64,000 nt of DNA from Marinoscillum sp. MHG1-6 (GTDB lineage: Bacteria > Bacteroidota > Bacteroidia > Cytophagales > Cyclobacteriaceae): contig NZ_JAMZMI010000003.1 in assembly GCF_024714475.1 (NCBI RefSeq), positions 558,001-622,000 on the forward strand, given 5' to 3'. Below are positions 9,463 to 18,481 of the stretch, piece by piece. Under the pieces are notes generated by a model, which was not told where the DNA came from, did no database searches, and was given only the letters and a program-made list of their open reading frames with translations. Position numbers and translations under genes: made by a program. Position 1 is the stretch's first letter, and each line of letters begins with the position of its first letter.

Positions 9463-9493
9463 GCACCCACAAAATTGAAATTCAAATAATAAC

Positions 9494-10159
9494 ATGAGTT
9501 GGTTTTCGTCAACATTTTCTAGTTCGATAGGAAGAAAGTTTGCCATGGCGTTATCGGCGCTTTTTCTGGTGTTCTTTCTCCTAATGCACCTAACCACCAA
9601 TATGCTGTCTGTGTTTAGTGCGAATGCATTCAATGAAGCTTCACACTTTATGGGCACAAATCCCGTGGTTCAGTTTCTACTTCAGCCTGTACTTATAGCG
9701 GCTGTAGTTTTTCACTTCGTGATGGGTTTTATCCTTGAGGCCAAAAATAAGGCTGCGCGACCTGTTAAGTATGCCAAGAAAGATACAGGTAATGCAACCT
9801 GGATTTCTCAGAACATGATTTACAGTGGTCTTGTGATCCTGGCTTTCCTGGTTTTGCACTTCATTGATTTTTGGGTTCCCGAAATGAACTACAAGTACAT
9901 TGAGCAACTACCAGCTGTTACTGACAGATACTATGGTGAGTTAGTTCACAAATTTCAAAACCCCGTGAGAGTGGTTGCTTATGTTATTGCGTTTGTGCTG
10001 CTTTCGCTTCATTTATTACATGGCTTTCAGTCATCACTTCAGTCTTCTGGTATCAACAACAAGTTCACTCCCGGTATCAAGAAATTTACTGAAATCTACG
10101 CTATCGCAATTCCATTGGGATTTGTACTGATCGCCATTTATCACTTTATCAATCATTAA
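9494..10159 (+). CDS. sdhC: Succinate dehydrogenase cytochrome b subunit (type B)
   Basis: Membrane anchor of a Bacteroidota-type succinate:quinone oxidoreductase, 221 residues with five hydrophobic helices (about residues 14-38, 56-80, 100-125, 150-175 and 195-218). It starts SSIGRKFAMALSALFLVFFLLMH; histidines in the helices (H32, H75, H119, H177) are candidate haem ligands. First gene of sdhCAB, 6 nt before sdhA. It links succinate oxidation or fumarate reduction to menaquinone in the membrane. Confidence 0.93.
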   Translation: MSWFSSTFSSSIGRKFAMALSALFLVFFLLMHLTTNMLSVFSANAFNEASHFMGTNPVVQFLLQPVLIAAVVFHFVMGFILEAKNKAARPVKYAKKDTGNATWISQNMIYSGLVILAFLVLHFIDFWVPEMNYKYIEQLPAVTDRYYGELVHKFQNPVRVVAYVIAFVLLSLHLLHGFQSSLQSSGINNKFTPGIKKFTEIYAIAIPLGFVLIAIYHFINH

Positions 10160-10165
10160 TTCGTC

Positions 10166-12175
10166 ATGAAGATAGGTTCTAATTTTCCAGCGAAACTTCC
10201 AGAAGGTCCAATAGCAGACCAGTGGACCAATTATAAAAACCATATAAACCTCGTAAACCCAGCTAATAAGCGATTGATTGATGTGATCGTGGTGGGTACC
10301 GGACTAGCCGGTGGCTCTGCAGCTGCTACGCTTGCTGAGTTAGGTTATAATGTAAAAGCTTTTTGTTTCCAGGATTCTCCAAGACGCGCGCACTCCATTG
10401 CAGCTCAGGGAGGTATCAACGCTGCCAAAAATTACCAGGGAGATGGAGACTCTACTTATAGACTTTTCTACGATACAGTAAAGGGTGGTGACTACAGAGC
10501 TCGCGAAGCTAACGTGTACCGTCTTGCTGAAGTGTCGGCCAATATTATTGACCAATGTGTGGCACAAGGTGTGCCATTTGCACGTGATTACGGTGGGCTC
10601 CTCGATAACCGTTCATTTGGTGGTGTACTTGTTTCCAGAACTTTCTATGCGAAAGGCCAGACAGGACAACAACTTCTATTGGGTGCTTACTCAGCCATGA
10701 ACAGACAAATTGCTCGTGGCAAGATCAAAATGTACAACAGACATGAGATGCTGGAGTTAGTGATGATCGATGGCAAAGCCCGTGGAATTATCGCAAGAGA
10801 TCTGGTCTCTGGTGAAATTGAAAGACATTCTGCTCATGCTGTGGTTATTGCATCCGGTGGATACGGAAATGTATTCTTCCTTTCAACTAATGCCATGGGT
10901 AGCAATGTATCAGCGACTTGGAAAATCCATAAAAAGGGAGCATGGTTTGCAAACCCATGCTATACTCAGATTCACCCGACATGTATTCCGGTTTCAGGGG
11001 ATCATCAGTCAAAATTGACATTGATGTCAGAGTCATTGAGAAATGATGGCCGAATCTGGGTGCCTAAAAAACCTGAAGATGTGAAAGCCATCAGAGAAGG
11101 CAAATTGAAGCCTACTCAACTGGCTGAAGAAGATAGAGATTATTATCTGGAAAGAAGATACCCTGCTTTTGGTAACCTGGTCCCTCGTGATGTAGCATCA
11201 CGAGCAGCGAAAGAGCGTTGCGACGCCGGCTTCGGTGTGAACGCTACCGGTGAAGCTGTCTATCTGGATTTTGCTTCTGCCATCGAAAGATACGGTAAAG
11301 AGCAAGCTCACCTTAAAGGTTTAGACGAAAACGATAAAACTATTGTAACAGACCTGGGTAGAGAGGTAATCAAAAACAAATACGGTAACCTTTTCCAGAT
11401 GTACGAGAAAATCGTTGATGACAATCCGTACGAGACGCCGATGATGATCTACCCTGCGGTACACTATACCATGGGTGGTACATGGGTTGACTATAACCTG
11501 ATGTCGACGATACCTGGCTGTTTCGTAATTGGAGAGGCTAACTTCTCTGACCATGGTGCCAACAGACTTGGTGCTTCTGCCTTGATGCAGGGACTGGCAG
11601 ACGGATATTTCGTGCTTCCATATACCATAGGAGATTATCTGTCTGCAGATATCAGAACAGGCAAGATCCCTACAGATTCACCTGAATTTGATGAAGCTGA
11701 AAAGGCGGTTAAAGATCAGCTTGAAAAGTTCATCAATAATAAAGGAACTAAATCAGTAGACTACTTCCACAAAAAACTGGGTAAGGTAATGTGGGACAAA
11801 GTAGGTATGGCCAGAAACGCACAGGGTCTGAAAGAAGCTGCTGAAGAAATCAGACAAATCCGTGATGAGTTCTGGAAAGATGTACGTGTACCTGGTGGTC
11901 TGAATGAATTCAATGAAGAACTGGCAAAGGCCGGTCGTGTAGCCGACTTCCTGGAGCTTGGAGAACTATTCGCAAAAGATGCACTTCACAGAGAAGAATC
12001 TTGTGGGGGTCACTTTAGAGAGGAGCACCAAACAGAAGAAGGTGAAGCCAAGCGTGACCCTAAGTTCCAATATGCTGCGGCATGGGAATTTACAGGGGAT
12101 CCTAAGGATGCGGTCCTTCACAAAGAGGACCTCGTTTACGAAAATATCGAAGTAAAAGAAAGAAGTTATAAATAA
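10166..12175 (+). CDS. sdhA: Succinate dehydrogenase/fumarate reductase flavoprotein subunit
   Basis: Catalytic FAD subunit of the complex, 669 residues. The dinucleotide-binding motif GTGLAGG is at residues 44-50, the covalent FAD histidine is H76 in [11 protein letters not shown], and the active-site segments HPTCIP and [12 protein letters not shown] are present. C-terminal [13 protein letters not shown] is characteristic of the Bacteroidota/epsilon type. It lies 6 nt after sdhC and is followed by sdhB. Confidence 0.97.
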   Translation: MKIGSNFPAKLPEGPIADQWTNYKNHINLVNPANKRLIDVIVVGTGLAGGSAAATLAELGYNVKAFCFQDSPRRAHSIAAQGGINAAKNYQGDGDSTYRLFYDTVKGGDYRAREANVYRLAEVSANIIDQCVAQGVPFARDYGGLLDNRSFGGVLVSRTFYAKGQTGQQLLLGAYSAMNRQIARGKIKMYNRHEMLELVMIDGKARGIIARDLVSGEIERHSAHAVVIASGGYGNVFFLSTNAMGSNVSATWKIHKKGAWFANPCYTQIHPTCIPVSGDHQSKLTLMSESLRNDGRIWVPKKPEDVKAIREGKLKPTQLAEEDRDYYLERRYPAFGNLVPRDVASRAAKERCDAGFGVNATGEAVYLDFASAIERYGKEQAHLKGLDENDKTIVTDLGREVIKNKYGNLFQMYEKIVDDNPYETPMMIYPAVHYTMGGTWVDYNLMSTIPGCFVIGEANFSDHGANRLGASALMQGLADGYFVLPYTIGDYLSADIRTGKIPTDSPEFDEAEKAVKDQLEKFINNKGTKSVDYFHKKLGKVMWDKVGMARNAQGLKEAAEEIRQIRDEFWKDVRVPGGLNEFNEELAKAGRVADFLELGELFAKDALHREESCGGHFREEHQTEEGEAKRDPKFQYAAAWEFTGDPKDAVLHKEDLVYENIEVKERSYK

Positions 12176-12210
12176 TCGGCCTGTGCTGATTGAAAATAAA
12201 AGACGGAATT

Positions 12211-12954
12211 ATGGATCTTAAATTAAAAATCTGGCGTCAAAAAAACTCAAGCGATCAAGGCCAAATAGTAGACTACGATATTAAAGGAGTTTCTCCTGAT
12301 ATGTCATTCCTTGAAATGCTTGATGTGCTAAACACGGAGCTCATCGAAAAAGGTGATGACCCGGTAGCATTTGATCATGACTGTAGAGAAGGTATCTGCG
12401 GTATGTGCTCACTGCAGATCAACGGAAAGCCTCACGGACCTGATGCGGCCATTACGACCTGTCAGCTTCACATGAGAAAGTTCAACGATGGTGATACCAT
12501 TTACATTGAACCTTTCAGATCAAGAGCTTTCCCTGTTGTGAAGGATTTGGTTGTAGACAGAAGTGCCTTTGATCGTATCCAACATGCAGGTGGTTATATT
12601 TCAGTAAACACCTCCGGAAACACTCAAGATGCGAATGCCATTCCTGTAAATAAGGACAACGCAGACCACGCATTTGATGCAGCAACTTGTATCGGGTGTG
12701 GCGCATGTGTGGCCGCATGTAAAAATGCTTCCGCTATGCTCTTCGTTTCTGCTAAGGTTTCTCAGTATGCCCTACTCCCTCAAGGTCAGGTGGAGCGTAA
12801 GAAAAGAGCTGAGCAAATGGTAGCGCAAATGGATGCTGAAGGATTTGGAGCTTGTACCAACACCGGAGCTTGTTCTGCAGAATGTCCTAAAGAAATCAGT
12901 TTGACGAATATTGCCCGACTTAATCGGGAATTCCTCAACTCAAAGTTTAACTAA
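12211..12954 (+). CDS. sdhB: Succinate dehydrogenase/fumarate reductase iron-sulfur subunit
   Basis: Electron-transfer subunit with three clusters. [2Fe-2S] cysteines are C58, C63 and C66 in CREGICGMC plus C84. The second group [11 protein letters not shown] (C160, C163, C166, C170) and the third group C215, C221 and C225 in [11 protein letters not shown] supply the [4Fe-4S] and [3Fe-4S] centres. The frame is open back to a TTG at 12190, but the ATG at 12211 ([10 protein letters not shown]) fits the family start and leaves 35 nt after sdhA. A strong terminator follows, closing the sdhCAB operon. Confidence 0.96.
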   Translation: MDLKLKIWRQKNSSDQGQIVDYDIKGVSPDMSFLEMLDVLNTELIEKGDDPVAFDHDCREGICGMCSLQINGKPHGPDAAITTCQLHMRKFNDGDTIYIEPFRSRAFPVVKDLVVDRSAFDRIQHAGGYISVNTSGNTQDANAIPVNKDNADHAFDAATCIGCGACVAACKNASAMLFVSAKVSQYALLPQGQVERKKRAEQMVAQMDAEGFGACTNTGACSAECPKEISLTNIARLNREFLNSKFN

Positions 12955-12960
12955 ACTGAA

Positions 12961-12984
12961 AGCCTCGCATTGCGGGGCTTTTTT
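12961..12984 (+). terminator. Rho-independent terminator of sdhCAB
   Basis: An 8-bp stem AGCCTCGC / GCGGGGCT with loop ATT, followed by a run of six T, begins 6 nt after the sdhB stop. Confidence 0.85.
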
Positions 12985-13096
12985 ATTGCCCAATTTATTG
13001 AATCCGTGTCCTGGTAGAAATTATGCCGGACATCTTTCAGGCTAAGGACAATTAAAATCTAAGGATTGTTATCTTGCGCATAAAACTCAGGGACGA

Positions 13097-15808
13097 TTGA
13101 AGAAGCTACTTATCCTTATTGCGATCCTTCTTCTTGGTGGTATCGGCTATTTTACCTACAATAAGTGGGTTCAAAGTGCTGACCTTACCACCTGGTCATT
13201 CGTTCCTGAAAATGCTTTTTTAGTCTACGAATCAAGGACTCCAATTGCTTCCATTGAGGAGATTCAACAGACCGGAGTATGGAAAAACATTTCATCCTTT
13301 CCATTATTCAGCTCTCTCACAAAAAAGCTGGATGTACTTGACACACTGGCCGGAGAAGGCAACTTTAAAGGACTTTTTAATAATACGAATACGCTGATTT
13401 CACTACACACGATTTCGAGTAGTGAATTTGATTTCCTTTTTATTGCCGAAATCGATAACCTTAGCAAACACACCTATGCCAGCAAGGCGCTCGCCTATTT
13501 CAGGGAACTTGGCTTCAATAAAAAGACGAGACAGTACCTCGACTTTACTGTCACTGAATTAAGAAAAGAAGGTGCAGAAAGCTTTTCATTCATCTTTCAT
13601 AAAAACTACTTCATTGGAAGCTTCTCCGCCTTTTTGGTAGAGGATGCTATACGAACTATTGAATATCCCGAAAAGCAATCTTTCAAAATCGCCTACAAGG
13701 AACTTGACAACATAGCCAAGCTCGAAAAGGATATGGGCAATCTCTATATCAATTACTCACGCCTTCGACCTGCACTCAGCGCACTCAGTACTTCGGCTCC
13801 TGAGACCAGTTTTGCGAGATCGGGATTTTTGGACCTTAAAGTCACTGATAAAGCCATTAACCTTTCCGGATTTTCCTTTGCAAACGGTGAGGATGATTTT
13901 CTAAGTGTATTCAGTCAAAGGCCCGGCCCATCGTTTGATATGAGTGAAGTAATACCGCTCAACACCTCCTGGGCACTCCTGACTAATTTGTCCGATCAGG
14001 AAACCTTTGCAAACAAGCTTACCAATTTCCTTGCTAAGAATCAGCCAAAGGTGATTGAGAAGCGAGGAGAGCTTCAAAAGACTTACGATTTTGATCCGCT
14101 ATATACATTTCAGTTAATTGATGGAGAAATGGGGATGATCTCCCTGGAACCATTGCGACCAGGCCAGAAAGACCGTTTCTTCATTATGGAAGTGAAGGAC
14201 ATGGGTGAGGCTTTGAATTACTTCAATTCGATTGGAGAAAGAAATGCGATGGCTACAGAAGATTCTGTCTATGTGGAGACCTTCAGCGAATATGAGATTC
14301 GAAAACTTCCTATCCCCGATTTTCCCTATGCCCTTCTTGGGGATTTTGCCTCCGGTTTCGAGTCTACCTATTATTTACAATACCGGAACTATCTCATCTT
14401 TAGCAACAATTTGCTACAGCTAAAGAATTTTACGCTGGCAATTCAAAATGAAGATGTGTGGAACAAGTCATTGAAAATGAAAAAGCTGCTGGACCAATCG
14501 AATCAGTCCGCTAACCTTAGTCTTTACATTAATACCCCAAGAGCTTTCGCCCAAACCAGCACCATCATGAAAGATGAATGGGCTGGATTTTTGAAGGAGT
14601 ACGAATTTCCCATCCGAAATCTTGAGTTTATGGCCGTGCAATTCAGTGCTGTTGATGGAAAATTCTATACCAACCTGGCCATACATCAACCCCACGTTCC
14701 GACAAGCACTATACCGGATAAGATTGATGTGCTAAACTCTGTAACTCTCACCGACCCTATTATCTCCAAACCCTACCTGGTAACGAATCATAACGATAAA
14801 ACCTATGACATAGTGGTACAGGACTCCGCCTACCGAGTTCACCAGTTCGCCAACAATTTCAATCCGGTATATTCGGTGGAGGTAGGTGAAAAGATCATCT
14901 CTGGTATTGAACAGATCGATTATTACAAAAATGGAAAGCTTCAGATCTTGTTTGCTACTAAAAGTAAAATCCATGCAATAGACCGTACGGGGACTTATCT
15001 TCCGGGATTTCCTAAAGCCATACCGGGCAATAGAGATTTGACCTTTTTTACATTGATCGATTATGATAACTCCAGAAATTACCGATATGCTCTGACTGAC
15101 ACTAAAGGAAATGTATACCTGACTGACAAAGATGTAAAAGCATTGGAAGGATGGGCACCAAAAACCTTCAATTCCCCTTTGGCTCAGGCTCCAAAACATT
15201 ATCGCATCGGCCGTAAAGATGTGATGGCAATCGTGCAGCAAAATGGGCGTATCAACCTGCTGACACGACGGGGAGATTCTTATTCTAAATTTCCAATTGA
15301 ACTGGATACCGACATTACCAGTGAGTTCTTCGTAAAAGAAACCAATGACTTTGAAAGCACCAGCATCAATCTTGTCACAAGCCGGGGCGAGGCTGTTGAG
15401 ATCAGTTTTGAGGGCAGCCTATTGAGCCGAGAGCAATTATATAAACCCTCCGCACAAACCAGGTTTAGTCTGATAAAAGATGTAGCTGGTGAGGCCTATG
15501 TAATCAATCGTAACACCGAAAGAAAGTATGAGATGCTCAATGAATCCGGAGTTTCTCTTTTTGAAAAGGATTACTTCACCAATGAACCATTATCCATTCA
15601 ATATTATCGCCTTGGAGGTGGGATCAGTTATATCATTTTAGTTGATCCCGGAGGAAGTTATTTATATATCTATGACCTTTCGGGTAAACTGGTTACCGGA
15701 AGACCACTAGCAGCAACCGCTTCTATTTCGTTGATGAAGCACGATAATGAGTACCAGATCTATCGTGTGATCGATAATAACCTGGAACTCATCTCTCTAT
15801 CATTCTAA
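13097..15808 (+). CDS. Membrane-anchored protein of unknown function, 903 aa
   Basis: Not recognised. The chosen start is TTG (13097), since no ATG is nearby; it gives MKKLLILIAILLLGGIGYF, a single N-terminal membrane anchor, with the rest predicted outside the cytoplasmic membrane. The N-terminal half alternates helix and strand. The C-terminal third (from about residue 585) carries repeated blades such as ILFATKSKIHAIDRTGTYLPGFP, YALTDTKGNVYLTD and ILVDPGGSYLYIYDLSGK, which look like a beta-propeller of the PQQ/integrin kind. It stands alone between the sdh terminator and a convergent MATE gene. A role in envelope assembly is possible but unsupported. Confidence 0.8.
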   Translation: MKKLLILIAILLLGGIGYFTYNKWVQSADLTTWSFVPENAFLVYESRTPIASIEEIQQTGVWKNISSFPLFSSLTKKLDVLDTLAGEGNFKGLFNNTNTLISLHTISSSEFDFLFIAEIDNLSKHTYASKALAYFRELGFNKKTRQYLDFTVTELRKEGAESFSFIFHKNYFIGSFSAFLVEDAIRTIEYPEKQSFKIAYKELDNIAKLEKDMGNLYINYSRLRPALSALSTSAPETSFARSGFLDLKVTDKAINLSGFSFANGEDDFLSVFSQRPGPSFDMSEVIPLNTSWALLTNLSDQETFANKLTNFLAKNQPKVIEKRGELQKTYDFDPLYTFQLIDGEMGMISLEPLRPGQKDRFFIMEVKDMGEALNYFNSIGERNAMATEDSVYVETFSEYEIRKLPIPDFPYALLGDFASGFESTYYLQYRNYLIFSNNLLQLKNFTLAIQNEDVWNKSLKMKKLLDQSNQSANLSLYINTPRAFAQTSTIMKDEWAGFLKEYEFPIRNLEFMAVQFSAVDGKFYTNLAIHQPHVPTSTIPDKIDVLNSVTLTDPIISKPYLVTNHNDKTYDIVVQDSAYRVHQFANNFNPVYSVEVGEKIISGIEQIDYYKNGKLQILFATKSKIHAIDRTGTYLPGFPKAIPGNRDLTFFTLIDYDNSRNYRYALTDTKGNVYLTDKDVKALEGWAPKTFNSPLAQAPKHYRIGRKDVMAIVQQNGRINLLTRRGDSYSKFPIELDTDITSEFFVKETNDFESTSINLVTSRGEAVEISFEGSLLSREQLYKPSAQTRFSLIKDVAGEAYVINRNTERKYEMLNESGVSLFEKDYFTNEPLSIQYYRLGGGISYIILVDPGGSYLYIYDLSGKLVTGRPLAATASISLMKHDNEYQIYRVIDNNLELISLSF

Positions 15809-17211
15809 ACTTCTACCAGTTTCCATTTTCCTCTACGGAAAAGCAAAATGCTGATCACCGCCTGAAGTGAGTGTGCAATAGCAATCGTCATCAATACACC
15901 CGTTGACTGCCAATTCAGCGTCACCGCAAGCCAGTAGGCCAGTGGGATTTGTATAAACCAGAACACAACGATATTGATATAAAGGGGTGTTCTGGTATCC
16001 CCTGCTCCGTTAAAAGCCTGACTAATAACCATTCCGTAGGCAAAAAACACGTAGCCCAGGCAGATGATCCTCAAGGCAGAAACACCCACCTCTAACACTT
16101 TCGGCTCCGTTGAGAAAACAGCTATGATAGGCTCCGCAGCAATGAAAAATATGATGGATACAATACCCAGGAATATCATATTATAGACCGCTGATTTCCA
16201 TACAGATTGCTCCGCCCGTTCGGGCTGGTGGGCACCAAGATTTTGACCAACCAAAGTAGCGGCAGCGTTGGACATGCCCCATGATGGAAGTATGGTAAAT
16301 ACGATAACTCTGAATGCTATTTGATAACCCGCTACGGCATCCATACCAAACCGTGACATCAAGGTAATTAGAAAAATCCAGCTTGCTGTCTCAATAAGAA
16401 ACTGTCCGATTCCTGAAAGTGAGATATTCACCAATTCTAAAAGGGTCTTGATCCTCAAAACCATGTGTCGCAGTCCCAATGTAATAATCGATCTGCCATT
16501 GAACAGGTAGAACAATTGATAACAGACCCCAATTGACCTTCCAATTGTCGTAGCAATCGCAGCCCCTTCAATGCCATAAGCGGGGATCGGACCGAATCCA
16601 AAAATTAACAAAGGATCCAGGATGATGTTCAGACCATTGGAAATAAAGAGGGACCTCATCGCAATAGAGGCGTCGCCGGCCCCTCGGAATACCGCGTTAA
16701 TGAGAAATAATAGCAGGATGGCACCATTCCCCAAAAACATAATTCGAGTAAAGCCAACCCCTTCATTGATCACAGCATCACTTGCCCCAAGATATCCCAA
16801 TAGCTCCTCTGAATAGAAAAAGCCTATTATTCCTATCACCACACTCACGACTAATCCCAGAAAAATAGCCTGAAATCCGGCTTTAGAGGCTCTGTCGACA
16901 TCCTTTTCCCCTACCCTCCTGGCCACAAGGGCTGTTGCCGCCATGGACATACCCATAGCGACCGAGTATATAACCATCATCATTGACTCGGTAAAACCAA
17001 CAGTGGCTACCGCATTTACACCAATCCTGGCAACCCAATAGGTATCTACAATTGCAAAAACAGCCTCCAATGACATCTCAAAAATCATTGGAACGGACAA
17101 CAGAAAAATGGCCTTATTAATGCTACCTGAGGTAAATTCCTTTTCGGAGCCCTTTACAGCGGAGACGAATAGATTTAATATATTTTTAAATGAACGCATT
17201 TCGAATTTCAA
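15805..17211 (-). CDS. MATE family efflux transporter
   Basis: A 468-residue inner-membrane antiporter of the MATE (NorM/DinF) family with about twelve hydrophobic helices. Supporting segments are SGSINKAIFLLSVPMIFEMSLEAVFAIVDTYWVARIG, the internal repeat with AGYQIAFRVIVF and NAAATLVGQNLGA, and GYVFFAYGMVISQAFNGAGDTRTPLYINI. It probably exports cationic drugs or metabolites using Na+ or H+. The ATG could also be the fifth codon (MRSFKN). The stop overlaps that of the convergent 903-residue gene by 4 nt. Confidence 0.93.
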   Translation of the reverse strand: MKFEMRSFKNILNLFVSAVKGSEKEFTSGSINKAIFLLSVPMIFEMSLEAVFAIVDTYWVARIGVNAVATVGFTESMMMVIYSVAMGMSMAATALVARRVGEKDVDRASKAGFQAIFLGLVVSVVIGIIGFFYSEELLGYLGASDAVINEGVGFTRIMFLGNGAILLLFLINAVFRGAGDASIAMRSLFISNGLNIILDPLLIFGFGPIPAYGIEGAAIATTIGRSIGVCYQLFYLFNGRSIITLGLRHMVLRIKTLLELVNISLSGIGQFLIETASWIFLITLMSRFGMDAVAGYQIAFRVIVFTILPSWGMSNAAATLVGQNLGAHQPERAEQSVWKSAVYNMIFLGIVSIIFFIAAEPIIAVFSTEPKVLEVGVSALRIICLGYVFFAYGMVISQAFNGAGDTRTPLYINIVVFWFIQIPLAYWLAVTLNWQSTGVLMTIAIAHSLQAVISILLFRRGKWKLVEV

Positions 17212-17236
17212 TAAGTAATAAAGGAAGTTGAAAGTT

Positions 17237-17289
17237 GATATAGTCGACTGCCAGGATTAGCAGAAGAATGGAAAAAACGTGACTATATC
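17237..17289. repeat. 9-bp inverted repeat between MATE gene and nucleotidyltransferase-like gene
   Basis: GATATAGTC (17237-17245) and GACTATATC (17281-17289) are perfect inverted copies, with AGTCGACT overlapping the left arm. They sit in a divergent 274-nt AT-rich gap and could be an operator for either gene. No known regulator can be named. Confidence 0.4.
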
Positions 17290-17485
17290 GGCGCTCAAAA
17301 TCATAATATTGTAAAACTAGTTCGATTTTCTATACCGATTATTTCTTCCTTTCAATTTTTATTTAAACGGTATGACAGATGATATGATTACTGCTATTTC
17401 TAAATTGAATCTTTTATCTCAACTTTGCTATTAAATGTCTATTTTCACCTAAATAACTTATTTTGCTAGTAATCACTGGCTTATT

Positions 17486-18481
17486 ATGACACAAGATTAC
17501 CAATTACTGCTTGAAAATCTGCACGGTAGGAGGTTCGATGAGGCCCGTCGTGAATCCATATTTTCGGATTCATATGAGGACACAAACTATGGCGATAGTA
17601 TCAAATATTGTTTGGAGGCCATGCACGAAATCGATCCATCTTATTCCTACAAATCCTTTGCCGTTGCAAAGAGGGTGCAGGACAAGATTAGTGTCGCTTT
17701 AGCCAACAGTGGAAAAAAGGCAGACTTTCGATACCGGGGTCCCATTCAGACCGAAACCCATATTCTTCTATATGGTGGAATCGAATTAATGGTGATCCAG
17801 GAAGCCATGACGCGAAAACCATGGGAAGAGGTGAAAAGTCTTACCGAAGAGATCATGCATACCCTCACTGAACATTCGGTCTATAAGAAAGTTGACTACA
17901 GCGATAAATACCATATTAAGATCACCACAACCAAACCAACTTGCGAGATCGATATTGTTCCAGCAATTTGGTTGAACAACAAGGATTATGTGGAGTCCAG
18001 ACGGGAGATTGATCGGGGAGTAGTTGAGTATAATTTCCTGGAAAAAACCCAGCGAAAGCATCTTCCTTTCAAAAATATAGCCCGGATAAATGCCAAGGAC
18101 AGAAAAACGAATGGCGGCTATAAGAACCTGGTTAGGCTTTTAAACACTTTACAACGAGACATTAATCCATCGATTAACCTGCAAAATTTTGAGCTCTGTT
18201 GCCTGCTCTATCCTATTCCGGACAAGCAGTTGATCCACGATTCTAAAAAGGCGCTCTCTCTATTGGGAATTGCCAGCGCTCAACTTAAGAGGGCGGTGAA
18301 TGACCCAAAATATGTAGAAAACCTGCTCTCCCCGAGCGAAAAAGAGCGTGTATTTGGTACCAAGAAAGGCAAAAAAGATGATATTGCTAAACTCAAAAAG
18401 CTTCTCGATGATCTCATTGCTGACATCAAATCAGAGCTCAAGCCAGAAAACAAAAATCTCTATAGCGAGATTGCTTATTAA
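17486..18481 (+). CDS. Nucleotidyltransferase-fold protein with altered catalytic residues
   Basis: A 331-residue protein that resembles the OAS/CD-NTase nucleotidyltransferase fold. The region RGPIQTETHILLYGGIELM (residues 84-102) aligns in pattern with the GS..T.I...SDIDL active-site strand, and CEIDIVPAIW (153-162) with the third-carboxylate strand of such enzymes. The usual GS is GP here, and the first DxD pair reads GGIE, so one metal-binding aspartate is missing and the other is a glutamate. Third carboxylate D156 is kept. NGGYKNLVRLLNTL (209-222) resembles the following helix, and the C-terminus is lysine-rich. No CBASS effector or ubiquitin-like gene is adjacent. A catalytically weak or regulatory role is inferred. 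Confidence 0.6.
   Translation: MTQDYQLLLENLHGRRFDEARRESIFSDSYEDTNYGDSIKYCLEAMHEIDPSYSYKSFAVAKRVQDKISVALANSGKKADFRYRGPIQTETHILLYGGIELMVIQEAMTRKPWEEVKSLTEEIMHTLTEHSVYKKVDYSDKYHIKITTTKPTCEIDIVPAIWLNNKDYVESRREIDRGVVEYNFLEKTQRKHLPFKNIARINAKDRKTNGGYKNLVRLLNTLQRDINPSINLQNFELCCLLYPIPDKQLIHDSKKALSLLGIASAQLKRAVNDPKYVENLLSPSEKERVFGTKKGKKDDIAKLKKLLDDLIADIKSELKPENKNLYSEIAY

Noticed and set aside
9225-9493. Possible small gene in the divergent gap before sdhC
   Set aside because: Only a promoter could be supported; no frame with a plausible start was found.
14732-15241. 169-residue open frame antisense to the 903-residue gene
   Set aside because: It lies wholly inside a longer, better supported gene on the other strand and shows no domain or promoter.
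17486-18481. CBASS defence system
   Set aside because: The protein resembles a CD-NTase, but its active site is altered and there is no effector, Cap2/Cap3 or other defence gene beside it.
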